Shown here one piece after another: positions 56,891 through 64,000 of a stretch of 64,000 nucleotides of DNA. Positions within the stretch are counted from its first letter, which is position 1, and every line of letters begins with the position of its first letter. A program made the translations under genes and the position numbers. Location: the IMG/VR virus record IMGVR_UViG_3300047481_000568, positions 1 through 64,000 of that record; one strand, 5' to 3'. This DNA comes from a virus. The notes under the pieces are model-generated. The model was not told where the DNA came from. It saw only the letters and a list, made by a program, of their open reading frames with translations, and ran no database searches.

Positions 56891-58052
56891 TGCCCAATTG
56901 CTTCCTTGACGGTTTGCGACTGATAGAAACTGATGTTGTTCGTGCGTATTTTTTTGGAATTCCAGTAGGAGAACCTACTGGGGCATCTGGATCAAGTGGT
57001 CGTACAAAACTAGATGGACCAGCTTTGTAATTAGATTCTCTAAATGCTGGAGTTAATTTGTGACGCAACAACCCCACTTGTCCACCATACCCAAGTTCTT
57101 CGTCAAGAAATCTGGAATCACTTGCGTCTGCATCGTAAGACTTAAAAGTTCCTCTATTACCATGGGAATCTTGCATTGTCCAAGTATTTGGTTTTACTTG
57201 GCTTGGCGTTGCCCATACTGGTGCTTGTGCTGTTTTCCCAGCGCCTACTCGTTGTTGCACCCGTTTGACAGGGGTTTGCTCGCTGATACTCCCCGTTTCA
57301 ATATAATTTTTAGGGTTGTCAGCGTCAAATTCTTTTTCACCAGGGCGAAGTACTCTGTTCATTGTTCTCTTTGTGTAATTAGTGTGCGTCAACATTGGTA
57401 CCATTTTAGCTGCGCCGATTGCTTCAGGATCTTTTTTCCCTAAACCAGATAGATCATGAATAAAAGGACCAGCAAGTGTTGTTGAAGGCAAGTGCACATC
57501 GGACCACATATTAAAACGAATAGCGGGAACTAATCCTTCTGCGCGTGCTGCGCTTGCACCCTTACGAGCCTGCATGATTGTAAGTGCTCCTGCAAATTGT
57601 GGGTTTTCTGCCCAATATGCAGAACGAATCTTTTGCGCTCTAATTACAGCATTATCTTTTCCTTCTTTGTGAATGCCTCCATGACCACTTTCTGCATTGC
57701 ACAGTTTTTCGCATTCTGCTGTTTTGCAACCAGCGCACGCATCAAATATCCCACTGGTGTCAGCGTGTGCTAAAGACACTCCCATTTCGTGAACTACATT
57801 AATTTTAGAATTTGGATGAGTTGCATTTTTAGCTATTTTTGCGTTGAATGCATCATCGTCAGGGTCCATGCCACTAACCATGGTTAGACCTTTGCCACCA
57901 GGTTTGTTATAGCCAGGAATTATTTTAGAAGTTTTAAATTTATTCCAATCCTTAAAAACAGCCTGTCGGCTATTTCTTGTTGACATTGCTTGGTTGTATT
58001 CAGATTCAGACACTGAGTTTATGATGTCTGTTAGCGACGGTAACTTAGCCAT
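56883..58052 (-). CDS. gp88-like phage protein, 389 aa
   Basis: The stretch CAGCKTAECEKLCNAESGHG with AVIRAQKIRSAYWAENPQFAG and the later VPAIRFNMWSDVHLPS resembles the Gene product 88 family of actinophages: a Cys-rich core (probable metal or Fe-S site) followed by an R.N...D segment. The basic C-terminus is disordered. The start MAKLPSLTDI at 58052 follows GGGAGTTAACACC. Biochemical activity is not established. It lies beside the lysis cassette. Confidence 0.66.
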   Translation of the reverse strand: MAKLPSLTDIINSVSESEYNQAMSTRNSRQAVFKDWNKFKTSKIIPGYNKPGGKGLTMVSGMDPDDDAFNAKIAKNATHPNSKINVVHEMGVSLAHADTSGIFDACAGCKTAECEKLCNAESGHGGIHKEGKDNAVIRAQKIRSAYWAENPQFAGALTIMQARKGASAARAEGLVPAIRFNMWSDVHLPSTTLAGPFIHDLSGLGKKDPEAIGAAKMVPMLTHTNYTKRTMNRVLRPGEKEFDADNPKNYIETGSISEQTPVKRVQQRVGAGKTAQAPVWATPSQVKPNTWTMQDSHGNRGTFKSYDADASDSRFLDEELGYGGQVGLLRHKLTPAFRESNYKAGPSSFVRPLDPDAPVGSPTGIPKKYARTTSVSISRKPSRKQLGND

Positions 58053-58056
58053 GGTG

Positions 58057-58590
58057 TTAACTCCCGTAGTCGTATTTGTCTTTGCGACCTTTTTCAACGT
58101 GCAATGCACGCCTACGAAGATCGGTTTCTTTGCTCAATCGTCCTTCTTCTTCTGGTCGCTCAACATCACGAACACCCGAATCCAAATGCGGAGACTGTGT
58201 ACCAAATGCGGAATCAACTGGGTCCATGGGTTCTTCTGAGAACTGTTGATTAGATAGAGCAGTTGGCTGCAAACCCGAACCCGCTAAATTCTTTGGCATA
58301 GCATAGCCAGTTGGTTGATAAACCGAAACACCAAGTGTATTCTTCAAATACGAGTTAAGTACAAACGGGTGTCGTCGTTCCCGTAGTTCAGCAGATGCTG
58401 GTGGGGTGCGCAAAACAAGGGTTTGAAAAATACCTTTTCTGCTTTTGTAACCACGTGGGTTATACGCACCTGAAGGACTTAACCCGTAACGGGGCGCAAT
58501 ACTTTCAGATAGTTCCTGCGTTCCTGTGAGACCGCTGTCTCCAGATTCAAGACCGCCGGACTCAGATGCGGAAGCTGTTCCGCCTTCCAT
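58057..58590 (-). CDS. hypothetical polar protein, 177 aa
   Basis: Not recognised. Ser/Gly/Glu-rich N-terminus, a central more ordered part (SRKGIFQTLVLRTPPASAEL, ERRHPFVLNSYLKNTLG) and a charged tail (DVERPEEEGRLSKETDLRRR). Coupled in the terminase-gp88 group. Confidence 0.62.
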   Translation of the reverse strand: MEGGTASASESGGLESGDSGLTGTQELSESIAPRYGLSPSGAYNPRGYKSRKGIFQTLVLRTPPASAELRERRHPFVLNSYLKNTLGVSVYQPTGYAMPKNLAGSGLQPTALSNQQFSEEPMDPVDSAFGTQSPHLDSGVRDVERPEEEGRLSKETDLRRRALHVEKGRKDKYDYGS

Positions 58591-58592
58591 TG

Positions 58593-59000
58593 TTAGTCGC
58601 TAACAACAGTTACGTTTGGACGGTTCATGTGGCCACCGCTGTTGTAGGAATACTCCCACTTCGGCATGTCGTCGCCAGCCATAGCACCTTCCACAAACTC
58701 GCTAAGCACCGATGGTGCTTCAACCCACGAAGCCGAACCTACGTGTGCACGCTCGCGCATAGTATCTGCGGCATGCTTATAGAACATCTCAGGGTTGTTT
58801 TGGTTCATTCGCATTGGCGATGGAGCTGTGTCCTCGTATGCGCCTTTGGCAAAATCGTTTGGAACGTCGGTGTCTGTAGCAACGCCTTCTTCAAAGCGAA
58901 GCGGACCCTTGTTGCCTGGAATGCTTGGGGCGTACTCGCCTTCAAACATAATTTCGTTACGACCTGTTTCTGGGAACATAGGTGCTGGTGATACTGTCAT
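58593..59000 (-). CDS. hypothetical protein, 135 aa
   Basis: Not recognised. Pro/Met-rich N-terminus (MTVSPAPMFPETGRNEIMFE) and a helical segment with PEMFYKHAADTMRERAH. Stop directly followed by the start of 58057-58590. It follows the terminase gene in transcription and may be virion-linked. Confidence 0.62.
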   Translation of the reverse strand: MTVSPAPMFPETGRNEIMFEGEYAPSIPGNKGPLRFEEGVATDTDVPNDFAKGAYEDTAPSPMRMNQNNPEMFYKHAADTMRERAHVGSASWVEAPSVLSEFVEGAMAGDDMPKWEYSYNSGGHMNRPNVTVVSD

Positions 59001-59040
59001 GTGTCACTCCTTAGAGTTAATCGGATATTAAAGAATACCA

Positions 59041-60597
59041 TTATTTAAAGAACGGGTTTTCCCCAACTTGGATTGTAGGCATGGTGTCATGCAGGGTTGT
59101 AGAACATGCCAAAGCAAGGGAATCTGGGTAGTCGTCAAAAGCTCCTTTTTCGTCAGGGGCTTCTGCCAACATATACGGACCTTTGTAAACTTTTTCCAAA
59201 TCGTTCATTTGTTGGTTAAATCGTTTCCACATTTTAGTGCGTCGGGCTTTAGAATGCCCAGGAATAATAAGTTGTTCTCTTTGGATTAATTCGGTCAAAT
59301 GCACCCATCGTTCATTTTGGCTTTTTGAGTCAGATGGTGTAGCCGTTACTTCTATGTGGGGCAAAAGGATTTGAAGACGTTCGGCAACCGCACCACCAAC
59401 ACCTTGGGCATCTACAGCAACTTTACAAACTTCATAATTACGCAAAAAATCAACAATTTGAAAGTATTGACTTTCCCATTCTTGGTCGTTTATTTCTAAC
59501 CAATTTAAAATTCTGTGTTCATAGAAACCAAACGGATCTGGATGGTCCCAATCCACCCACACGACAGTCACTACCGTAGAGTCATTAGAACGAGCAACGT
59601 CAATTCCGGCAACTACAGGTGTTCTCCACCATTGTTTAACCAACGGCATAGACGGTTCATACAGTCTTTCCATGCGCTCTTCGGTGACAAACATACCTTT
59701 TTCAAGCATCCAACGATTGCAGTAGGACATTTGAAATTCATCAGAATCTTCACCAATTCGTAGTTTTTCTTTGGCAATAAACTTTAGGTAGTTCTGGTTG
59801 TACTTGGAAGCAACTTTCCAGTCGTATTCAAAATGACAGTCTCTCATGCTCCTTTTACTGCTGGTCATTCGTCGTTTGTTGTATTGAATCATCTTGTAGA
59901 AATACGATTTGGTTCGGGAAGCAGTACCAGTTAGCATGATGCTTCCGTTGTTAAACGCCAACATCGGTTTAATAGATTTGGCAATCACGTATTCGTCAGC
60001 TTCTTGAGCCTCGTCAATTAACACAAAGTGATACGTTTTAGATTCAATCTTGGCTTTGGGGTTACAGGTTTGCATACGGCACAACGACCCAGCATTCTTT
60101 AACGCCAGAATTTTTCCCTTACCTCGTGTGCCACCAGCCTTGGTACTGTCGTCAATTTCTGGATCTAACAAGAATGTCAAAGCATGGTCTGATGTCAAAC
60201 GATTAACTATGCGACTAAACACCGTGTCGGCTTGGTCTTCAACGGGAGCAAATACACCGCACCAAAAACCCTTACTGAACTTAGACAACCATGTTGGATA
60301 TACAGGAGCTAACTTTGGAAGAATGACCATCATGGATGCAAGCACATTAGAAATGACTTCTGATTTACCGCTTTGGCGAGTTGCAACTAGCGTTATTTCT
60401 TCGCCGTCACCCAGCACAATAGATTCAATTACACGATAAGCAATTGGAATTTGATAGGGAAAAAACTCAACATCACAGAATTGTTCTGTGAACAATACCA
60501 GTTTTGTGACGAGTTGCTCTACAAACTCAGCCGAGGTTTCGTCTAATTCTTCAACTAAATCCTCTGGTAATTGTTCGTCAATTAGTGTTTCGCTCAT
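59041..60597 (-). CDS. terminase large subunit, 518 aa
   Basis: Walker A ATRQSGKS at 72-79, Walker B LIDEAQ at 193-198, and nuclease acidic residues D333 (GIDVARSNDS) and D396 (VAVDAQGVGG) identify the packaging ATPase-nuclease. Coupling motif III GTAS at 224-227. It translocates DNA into the prohead and cuts concatemers. It resembles the T4 gp17-like type. The small subunit is not identified; 60613-60864 and 60848-61102 lie upstream. Confidence 0.93.
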   Translation of the reverse strand: MSETLIDEQLPEDLVEELDETSAEFVEQLVTKLVLFTEQFCDVEFFPYQIPIAYRVIESIVLGDGEEITLVATRQSGKSEVISNVLASMMVILPKLAPVYPTWLSKFSKGFWCGVFAPVEDQADTVFSRIVNRLTSDHALTFLLDPEIDDSTKAGGTRGKGKILALKNAGSLCRMQTCNPKAKIESKTYHFVLIDEAQEADEYVIAKSIKPMLAFNNGSIMLTGTASRTKSYFYKMIQYNKRRMTSSKRSMRDCHFEYDWKVASKYNQNYLKFIAKEKLRIGEDSDEFQMSYCNRWMLEKGMFVTEERMERLYEPSMPLVKQWWRTPVVAGIDVARSNDSTVVTVVWVDWDHPDPFGFYEHRILNWLEINDQEWESQYFQIVDFLRNYEVCKVAVDAQGVGGAVAERLQILLPHIEVTATPSDSKSQNERWVHLTELIQREQLIIPGHSKARRTKMWKRFNQQMNDLEKVYKGPYMLAEAPDEKGAFDDYPDSLALACSTTLHDTMPTIQVGENPFFK

Positions 60598-60612
60598 TCA
60601 TACAAGGATACA

Positions 60613-60864
60613 CTACATCTCAAATAACGATAGTTGGTCCGGATGAACTTCTGTTGGGCGCACTAGTCCTTTGTGGTATTCATAAAGATCTTCAACGCAA
60701 ATTAAAAAATTGTAAAGGTCGTCAACGTCAGCAATCAAACGGTAATCTTCTCGTTTAATTATGTTGTTGCGAGGAAACGATCCAATATCGTTTGCCATCT
60801 TTCGTAACATAGTTACGACTTTGTCCATTTTTAGTTCTTCTGGTGATCTACATGTGTCGGTCAT
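60613..60864 (-). CDS. hypothetical protein, 83 aa, terminase-adjacent
   Basis: Not recognised. Helical (EELKMDKVVTMLRKMANDIG, DYRLIADVDDLYNFLICVED) and placed where a small terminase might be. The start MTDTCRSPEELK at 60864 is set by AAAGAGGAAAA; it overlaps the end of 60848-61102. Confidence 0.62.
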   Translation of the reverse strand: MTDTCRSPEELKMDKVVTMLRKMANDIGSFPRNNIIKREDYRLIADVDDLYNFLICVEDLYEYHKGLVRPTEVHPDQLSLFEM

Positions 60865-61102
60865 TTTTCCTCTTTTCAATTTCCGACCATACCACAGCAA
60901 TAGCTTCTATGCATGAAGCAACCTCCGCTGATGGCGCATCTTTAAAGCGCCAATTATCAAAGGAAGCGCCCAAAGACATAATGGAATTATCCATCCATGT
61001 ATACAAAGATGAAGTATCTAATCTCTCCGCACGAAGTTGTGCACGAGTTCTTTCTTTTTCCTCAGTCAGCAACTTAGTAGTTTTGAACAATCTCAACGCC
61101 AA
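60848..61102 (-). CDS. hypothetical coiled-coil protein, 84 aa
   Basis: Not recognised. Charged helical N-terminus (LLTEEKERTRAQLRAERLDT) and a Trp-containing C-terminal half ending KRKNDRHM. Position just before the terminase suggests a packaging partner, by location only. Confidence 0.6.
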   Translation of the reverse strand: MALRLFKTTKLLTEEKERTRAQLRAERLDTSSLYTWMDNSIMSLGASFDNWRFKDAPSAEVASCIEAIAVVWSEIEKRKNDRHM

Positions 61103-61368
61103 TCTCCAATCTCACTAGTAGGTGTTGTCATCATCCTACCTTCAAGAACGCTTAGCGTCCCTTCTTCTTCATCTGTAAACTTTCGTTTTTTACAAACACC
61201 AACTTGTGTAATGTACTTTCCTGTTTTAATTTGAATCCCTTTTCCAACACGCCAATAGCCTCCCAGTTCACGAAGCCAACCAATAGCTAATTTAGGTGTT
61301 GAACTGGTTGCAGTATCACGAACTATCCAATAGACAAACCAAAAACCGTAAACCGTGTTGATAGCCAT
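61093..61368 (-). CDS. hypothetical protein, 91 aa
   Basis: Not recognised. N-terminal beta-rich, aromatic sequence (NTVYGFWFVYWIVRDTATSS) and a basic middle with a Cys (VGVCKKRKFTDEEEGTL). The start MAINTVYG at 61368 is chosen because the upstream frame overlaps 61385-61987. Confidence 0.58.
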   Translation of the reverse strand: MAINTVYGFWFVYWIVRDTATSSTPKLAIGWLRELGGYWRVGKGIQIKTGKYITQVGVCKKRKFTDEEEGTLSVLEGRMMTTPTSEIGDWR

Positions 61369-61384
61369 GTTGTGTAGCCTAGCG

Positions 61385-61987
61385 CTATTGTTGCTGTGGT
61401 ATTCCAGTACCCGATTCATAATCTTCTTCTGAAAGAGGATTAGCCTTAGGAATTCCTGGGATTGGAGGAACGTTCCCGTAATCACCTTTTTGAATTTTTG
61501 CACCAAACGGAGTGGCTGATGGGTTTTTAAATTTATCCATGTCTGTTGTGTACCCACCAGAAAGTCCAGACGTGTTTATAGTTTTTCCTTTAGACAAAGC
61601 GGTCATAAACCGTTTTGCAACAAACGCTGGAACATTGTTAAAAACGTAATAAGGTCCATTTTTCCTGCCTGCTTGTCCTCTCCAAGTTACATAAATGTCA
61701 CCATTTAACGTTTGTTTATCAAAAAAGTATTGAGCATTTAAGATTCTTGTGCTACTTGTACCATTAGTATTTGCCCCTAAGTTTTTAAGGTCGTGACCAT
61801 TGTTTGGTGTTTGGTCTGTTGCTGCCCACTGTTCAAAGCGTTCTTTTTCACCTTGAATTACATCCTTAGTTTCTGGAGTTGATTTGGCAAAAGCTTCTTG
61901 AGCATCTTTGTATTGTGCGGTAGACGAGAGGCTTTGTTTAACGCGAGCACGTGCCTCTCGTGATATTCCTCTTGGTGGTCTAGCCAT
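61385..61987 (-). CDS. KTSC-like domain protein, 200 aa
   Basis: Residues about 90-145 (NGDIYVTWRGQAGRKNGPYY, VFNNVPAFVAKRFMTALSKG) resemble the KTSC domain, a short domain with Y..F..VP...A......S.G, known from phage and bacterial proteins of uncertain role, often with lysyl-tRNA synthetase. The rest is polar, charged and probably disordered. Confidence 0.58.
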   Translation of the reverse strand: MARPPRGISREARARVKQSLSSTAQYKDAQEAFAKSTPETKDVIQGEKERFEQWAATDQTPNNGHDLKNLGANTNGTSSTRILNAQYFFDKQTLNGDIYVTWRGQAGRKNGPYYVFNNVPAFVAKRFMTALSKGKTINTSGLSGGYTTDMDKFKNPSATPFGAKIQKGDYGNVPPIPGIPKANPLSEEDYESGTGIPQQQ

Positions 61988-62007
61988 GGCTCATATTATA
62001 GAATAAA

Positions 62008-63090
62008 CTACAAGGCTAGTATTTTAAGCATTACCTTGTGCCAATCGGCACCAGTTTGGGTCATTGTAAAGTTTTCTTTTAGTATTTCATAATTGACGTC
62101 GGCTTCGTCTTTGCGAAGTTGTGGATTGATTAATTCCTTTAAATGGTATTGCCATTCTTCAGCACTCCGAGCCACTCTGCCAATACCAGCGTTCGCTAGA
62201 TACTCGTACTCCGGAGAATAGGAAGATACAAAAGGTACTCCAGAAGCAGCGTATTCAAGTCCTTTTATGTAGGACTTAGCGTGGTTAAAAGGTAAATCAT
62301 TAAGAGGAACAATTCCAATGTCTATCTTGTTAAACAATTTAGGGTATTCCCTAATTGGACATAATGGAGTATCCGTGCATCGTTGTTTATCTATTTTTAG
62401 CTGCTCCCTAGCTAAGGGCGAATTTCTAGTATGACCAGAATGATGAAACAATAAGTTGTTTTTCTTCATAAATGGTCCAATCCAAGAGGACAAAGTTTCT
62501 AAGTCTCTAGACCTCCATGGAGTTGCGCCCACCCAACCAATTGTCGGTCTACTAGCTGCTCTATCTTTTCTACGCACCCACCGAGGTAGATCAATACCGT
62601 TTCGTACAAGGTAAACGTTTTTGTATTTTGCTTTGTAGTAATCGTACAAAAATGGTGTTGATGTTACTATTGCGTCTGCTTGAGCAATAATAGAGTTGTA
62701 ATGATCCCGATTATTTTCTGAATTTCTTTTTGGGTCAGTAACAGCATAAGCTTGATTAGTCTCGTCTAAACCATCAAAGAAGTCGTCAATATCTACAACT
62801 ATTTTTTGACCAAGGGCCTTAGCAATCGGCATTGCTGATGCCACTTCTTTTCTCATAAGAAGTTTGAACACCAAAATATCCCAACCATGTACGGCTTGGT
62901 TCTCATTCAAAATCATTCCAAAACCGTGTTCTTTATTAAATTGTGGCAAACCGATACCAGCACGCCAACCATGTTTTTCTAATTCGCGCATTGGCAATAA
63001 ACATCTATACCAAGCACATCCGTTAGGCTGTAATGGTTTTGTTCCGAATGCCCAATCGTGTGTTAAAAATCCTATTGTGTTCCGTCTCAT
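62008..63090 (-). CDS. glycosyltransferase, GT4-like, 360 aa
   Basis: Two Rossmann halves: the first with ALGQKIVVDIDDFFDGLDET and ADAIVTSTPFLYDYYKAKYK, the second with TIGWVGATPWRSRDLETLSS and KSYIKGLEYAASGVPFVSS, which carries the E-x7-E-like donor-site region (GLEYAASGVP). These match group 1 glycosyltransferases (GT-B fold). It may glycosylate the virion proteins or host surface to alter adsorption or hide phage DNA or proteins. The start is at 63090 after AAGGTAC. Confidence 0.8.
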   Translation of the reverse strand: MRRNTIGFLTHDWAFGTKPLQPNGCAWYRCLLPMRELEKHGWRAGIGLPQFNKEHGFGMILNENQAVHGWDILVFKLLMRKEVASAMPIAKALGQKIVVDIDDFFDGLDETNQAYAVTDPKRNSENNRDHYNSIIAQADAIVTSTPFLYDYYKAKYKNVYLVRNGIDLPRWVRRKDRAASRPTIGWVGATPWRSRDLETLSSWIGPFMKKNNLLFHHSGHTRNSPLAREQLKIDKQRCTDTPLCPIREYPKLFNKIDIGIVPLNDLPFNHAKSYIKGLEYAASGVPFVSSYSPEYEYLANAGIGRVARSAEEWQYHLKELINPQLRKDEADVNYEILKENFTMTQTGADWHKVMLKILAL

Positions 63091-63096
63091 GTACCT

Positions 63097-63261
63097 TTAT
63101 TCGTCTTTAGATAAATATGCACTTCCTAGCGAGAGCACTATAGCAGCAACACTGATCCAAATGCCAGTTGTACGAGTACTTCCAGATAGGGTTATCAACA
63201 CCAACCCGGTTCCGGCTAGGGTCCAAATTAGACCTTTTAATTCTTTTTTAACATTTTCCAT
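63097..63261 (-). CDS. small two-helix membrane protein, 54 aa
   Basis: Found by translating the gap: MENVKKELKGLIWTLAGTGL then LVLITLSG and later IWISVAAIVLSLGSAYL, ending in SKDE. Two transmembrane segments separated by a short Arg/Thr loop fit a small holin-like or membrane-anchor protein. TATGGAGTTTT precedes the ATG. The stop is followed seven bases later by the glycosyltransferase ATG. Confidence 0.6.
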   Translation of the reverse strand: MENVKKELKGLIWTLAGTGLVLITLSGSTRTTGIWISVAAIVLSLGSAYLSKDE

Positions 63262-63374
63262 AAAACTCCATATACGCTAGTTTTAATAAAGTCCGCTGTC
63301 AGGTAGCCCATGTGGTGTTTTGTCGCCTGTAATAGCCTCCTAGAGGCCTCTAATGCGATCTTAATTAGTTAACC

Positions 63375-64000
63375 TTACCCAACCCGTATGCGAACTGGGA
63401 CACTTAATAATACAGCACCCACGCCAACGATGACACGGCGATCACCCACTGGCACTCTGGAACCCATGGGAACATACACATCAAATACACCTTCAAAAAC
63501 ATTGAGTTCTTTTTCAAATGCTTTTCTAACTTTTTTGGGCGCTTCTTGAACTGCTTTTGAAATTGCTAACCCATCTTCTGACGACACCTCAGACGCAACC
63601 ACGGCATCAAATATTTCTGTTGCTTGTTCTCCGTCAATGCTTTCCAACACTTTTGGACTTGTTGCAAGTTCTGTTGCTTGTTCTTCATTGACTCCGCCTT
63701 CTTGTTCAATAATCAAAGTAACTACTTCAGCAACCTGTTCTTTAGAAATAGTCTCCGATTCAAGAATGTTTACAACTGCTTCAAACTTTTCAGCATCAAG
63801 TTTTGTTTCTAAAACAGCCGTAAATGTTTCAATTAAAACTTCATCAGTTACTTTTTTATCAAAGATGACGTCAAGAACGGTTTCTAGTTTTTCAGCGTCA
63901 AGTTCTCCTTGAAGAACTTCTTTGGCTAATTCAACTGTCTCTTCATCTGACAGTTCATCATTGAATACGGCATCAAGAACCGATGCTAACTTTTCTCCAG
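63375..64000 (-). CDS. partial repetitive helical protein, C-terminal 208 codons only
   Basis: The open frame continues to the window edge; what is seen is a run of degenerate ~30-residue helical repeats, with phrases such as LDAEKLETVLDVI and LDAEKFEAVVNIL and KEQVAEVVTLII, spaced regularly, then a hydrophobic end (VYVPMGSRVPVGD, VIVGVGAVLLSVPVRIRVG). It is acidic and rich in Val/Glu/Leu. A spaced repeat helical solenoid, maybe a virion fibre stalk or scaffold, is the best guess. The N-terminal part lies outside the window. Confidence 0.62.
   Translation of the reverse strand, partial: GEKLASVLDAVFNDELSDEETVELAKEVLQGELDAEKLETVLDVIFDKKVTDEVLIETFTAVLETKLDAEKFEAVVNILESETISKEQVAEVVTLIIEQEGGVNEEQATELATSPKVLESIDGEQATEIFDAVVASEVSSEDGLAISKAVQEAPKKVRKAFEKELNVFEGVFDVYVPMGSRVPVGDRRVIVGVGAVLLSVPVRIRVG

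Noticed and set aside
63331-63355. Small inverted repeat GCCTC-CTA-GAGGC in the 113-base spacer before 63097-63261
   Set aside because: Only a 5-bp stem with a three-base loop and no T-run; not strong enough to call a terminator, and no -35/-10 pair with proper spacing was found around it.
1-64000. tRNA genes, integrase, transposase, toxin-antitoxin pairs or restriction enzymes
   Set aside because: I looked for cloverleaf arms in the intergenic gaps and for tyrosine or serine recombinase motifs and saw none. Gaps are too short for tRNAs except 1852-2017 and 31567-31709, which hold a terminator and hairpins.

Overview
The window looks like a large contiguous piece of the genome of a contractile-tailed phage (myovirus morphology) that infects an actinobacterium. 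Sheath, tube, baseplate J, gp25-like wedge, LysM-type hub protein, N4-gp56-type capsid, portal and large terminase genes identify the virus. Two WhiB-like Fe-S regulators (5127-5408 and 7575-8000), a family restricted to actinobacteria and their phages, point to the host phylum. The sequence is visibly AT-rich (not computed), which would fit low-GC actinobacteria such as freshwater lineages; that is inference. No integrase, tRNA, CRISPR array or insertion sequence was seen.

Every gene I support lies on the minus strand, so transcription runs from base 64000 to base 1. Genes are packed tightly, with many ATGA or TAATG stop-start overlaps. No gene-free stretch exceeds 300 bases; the longest are 1852-2017 (166 bases, terminator and promoter-like element) and 31567-31709 (143 bases, a set of RNA hairpins).

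In transcription order: 64000-56883 holds a repetitive partial protein, a glycosyltransferase, small genes, the large terminase and a gp88-like protein. 56890-55622 is the lysis cassette (two small membrane proteins, then an M15 peptidase endolysin). A strong promoter at 55577-55605, apparently giving a leaderless mRNA, starts the virion block: metallophosphatase, proteasome-beta-like Ntn hydrolase, portal, scaffold, capsid (followed by a terminator), connector proteins, sheath, tube, tail chaperone with a probable +1 frameshift extension, tape measure with two peptidoglycan hydrolase domains, and baseplate (52 to 32 kb).

From 31.7 to 17.5 kb lies a replication and recombination block: a hairpin-rich leader, an initiator gene with four internal iterons (probable origin, lambda O-like), helicase loader, DnaB-type helicase, primase, SNF2-type helicase, ssDNA-binding protein, family A polymerase, RecA, two Holliday-junction-resolvase-like nucleases, a Cas4-like nuclease and a SpoVS-like protein. 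From 17.4 to 11.5 kb are disordered, Lys/Pro/Gly-rich proteins, two of which share a conserved module. From 11.5 kb to the left end are three linked Cys-rich or HAD-like genes, nucleotide-metabolism genes, the WhiB regulators, a lytic transglycosylase and about 25 very small genes, several under promoters sharing a TGTAATGTC -10 element. Several microgenes of 27 to 56 codons were identified by translating the gaps.
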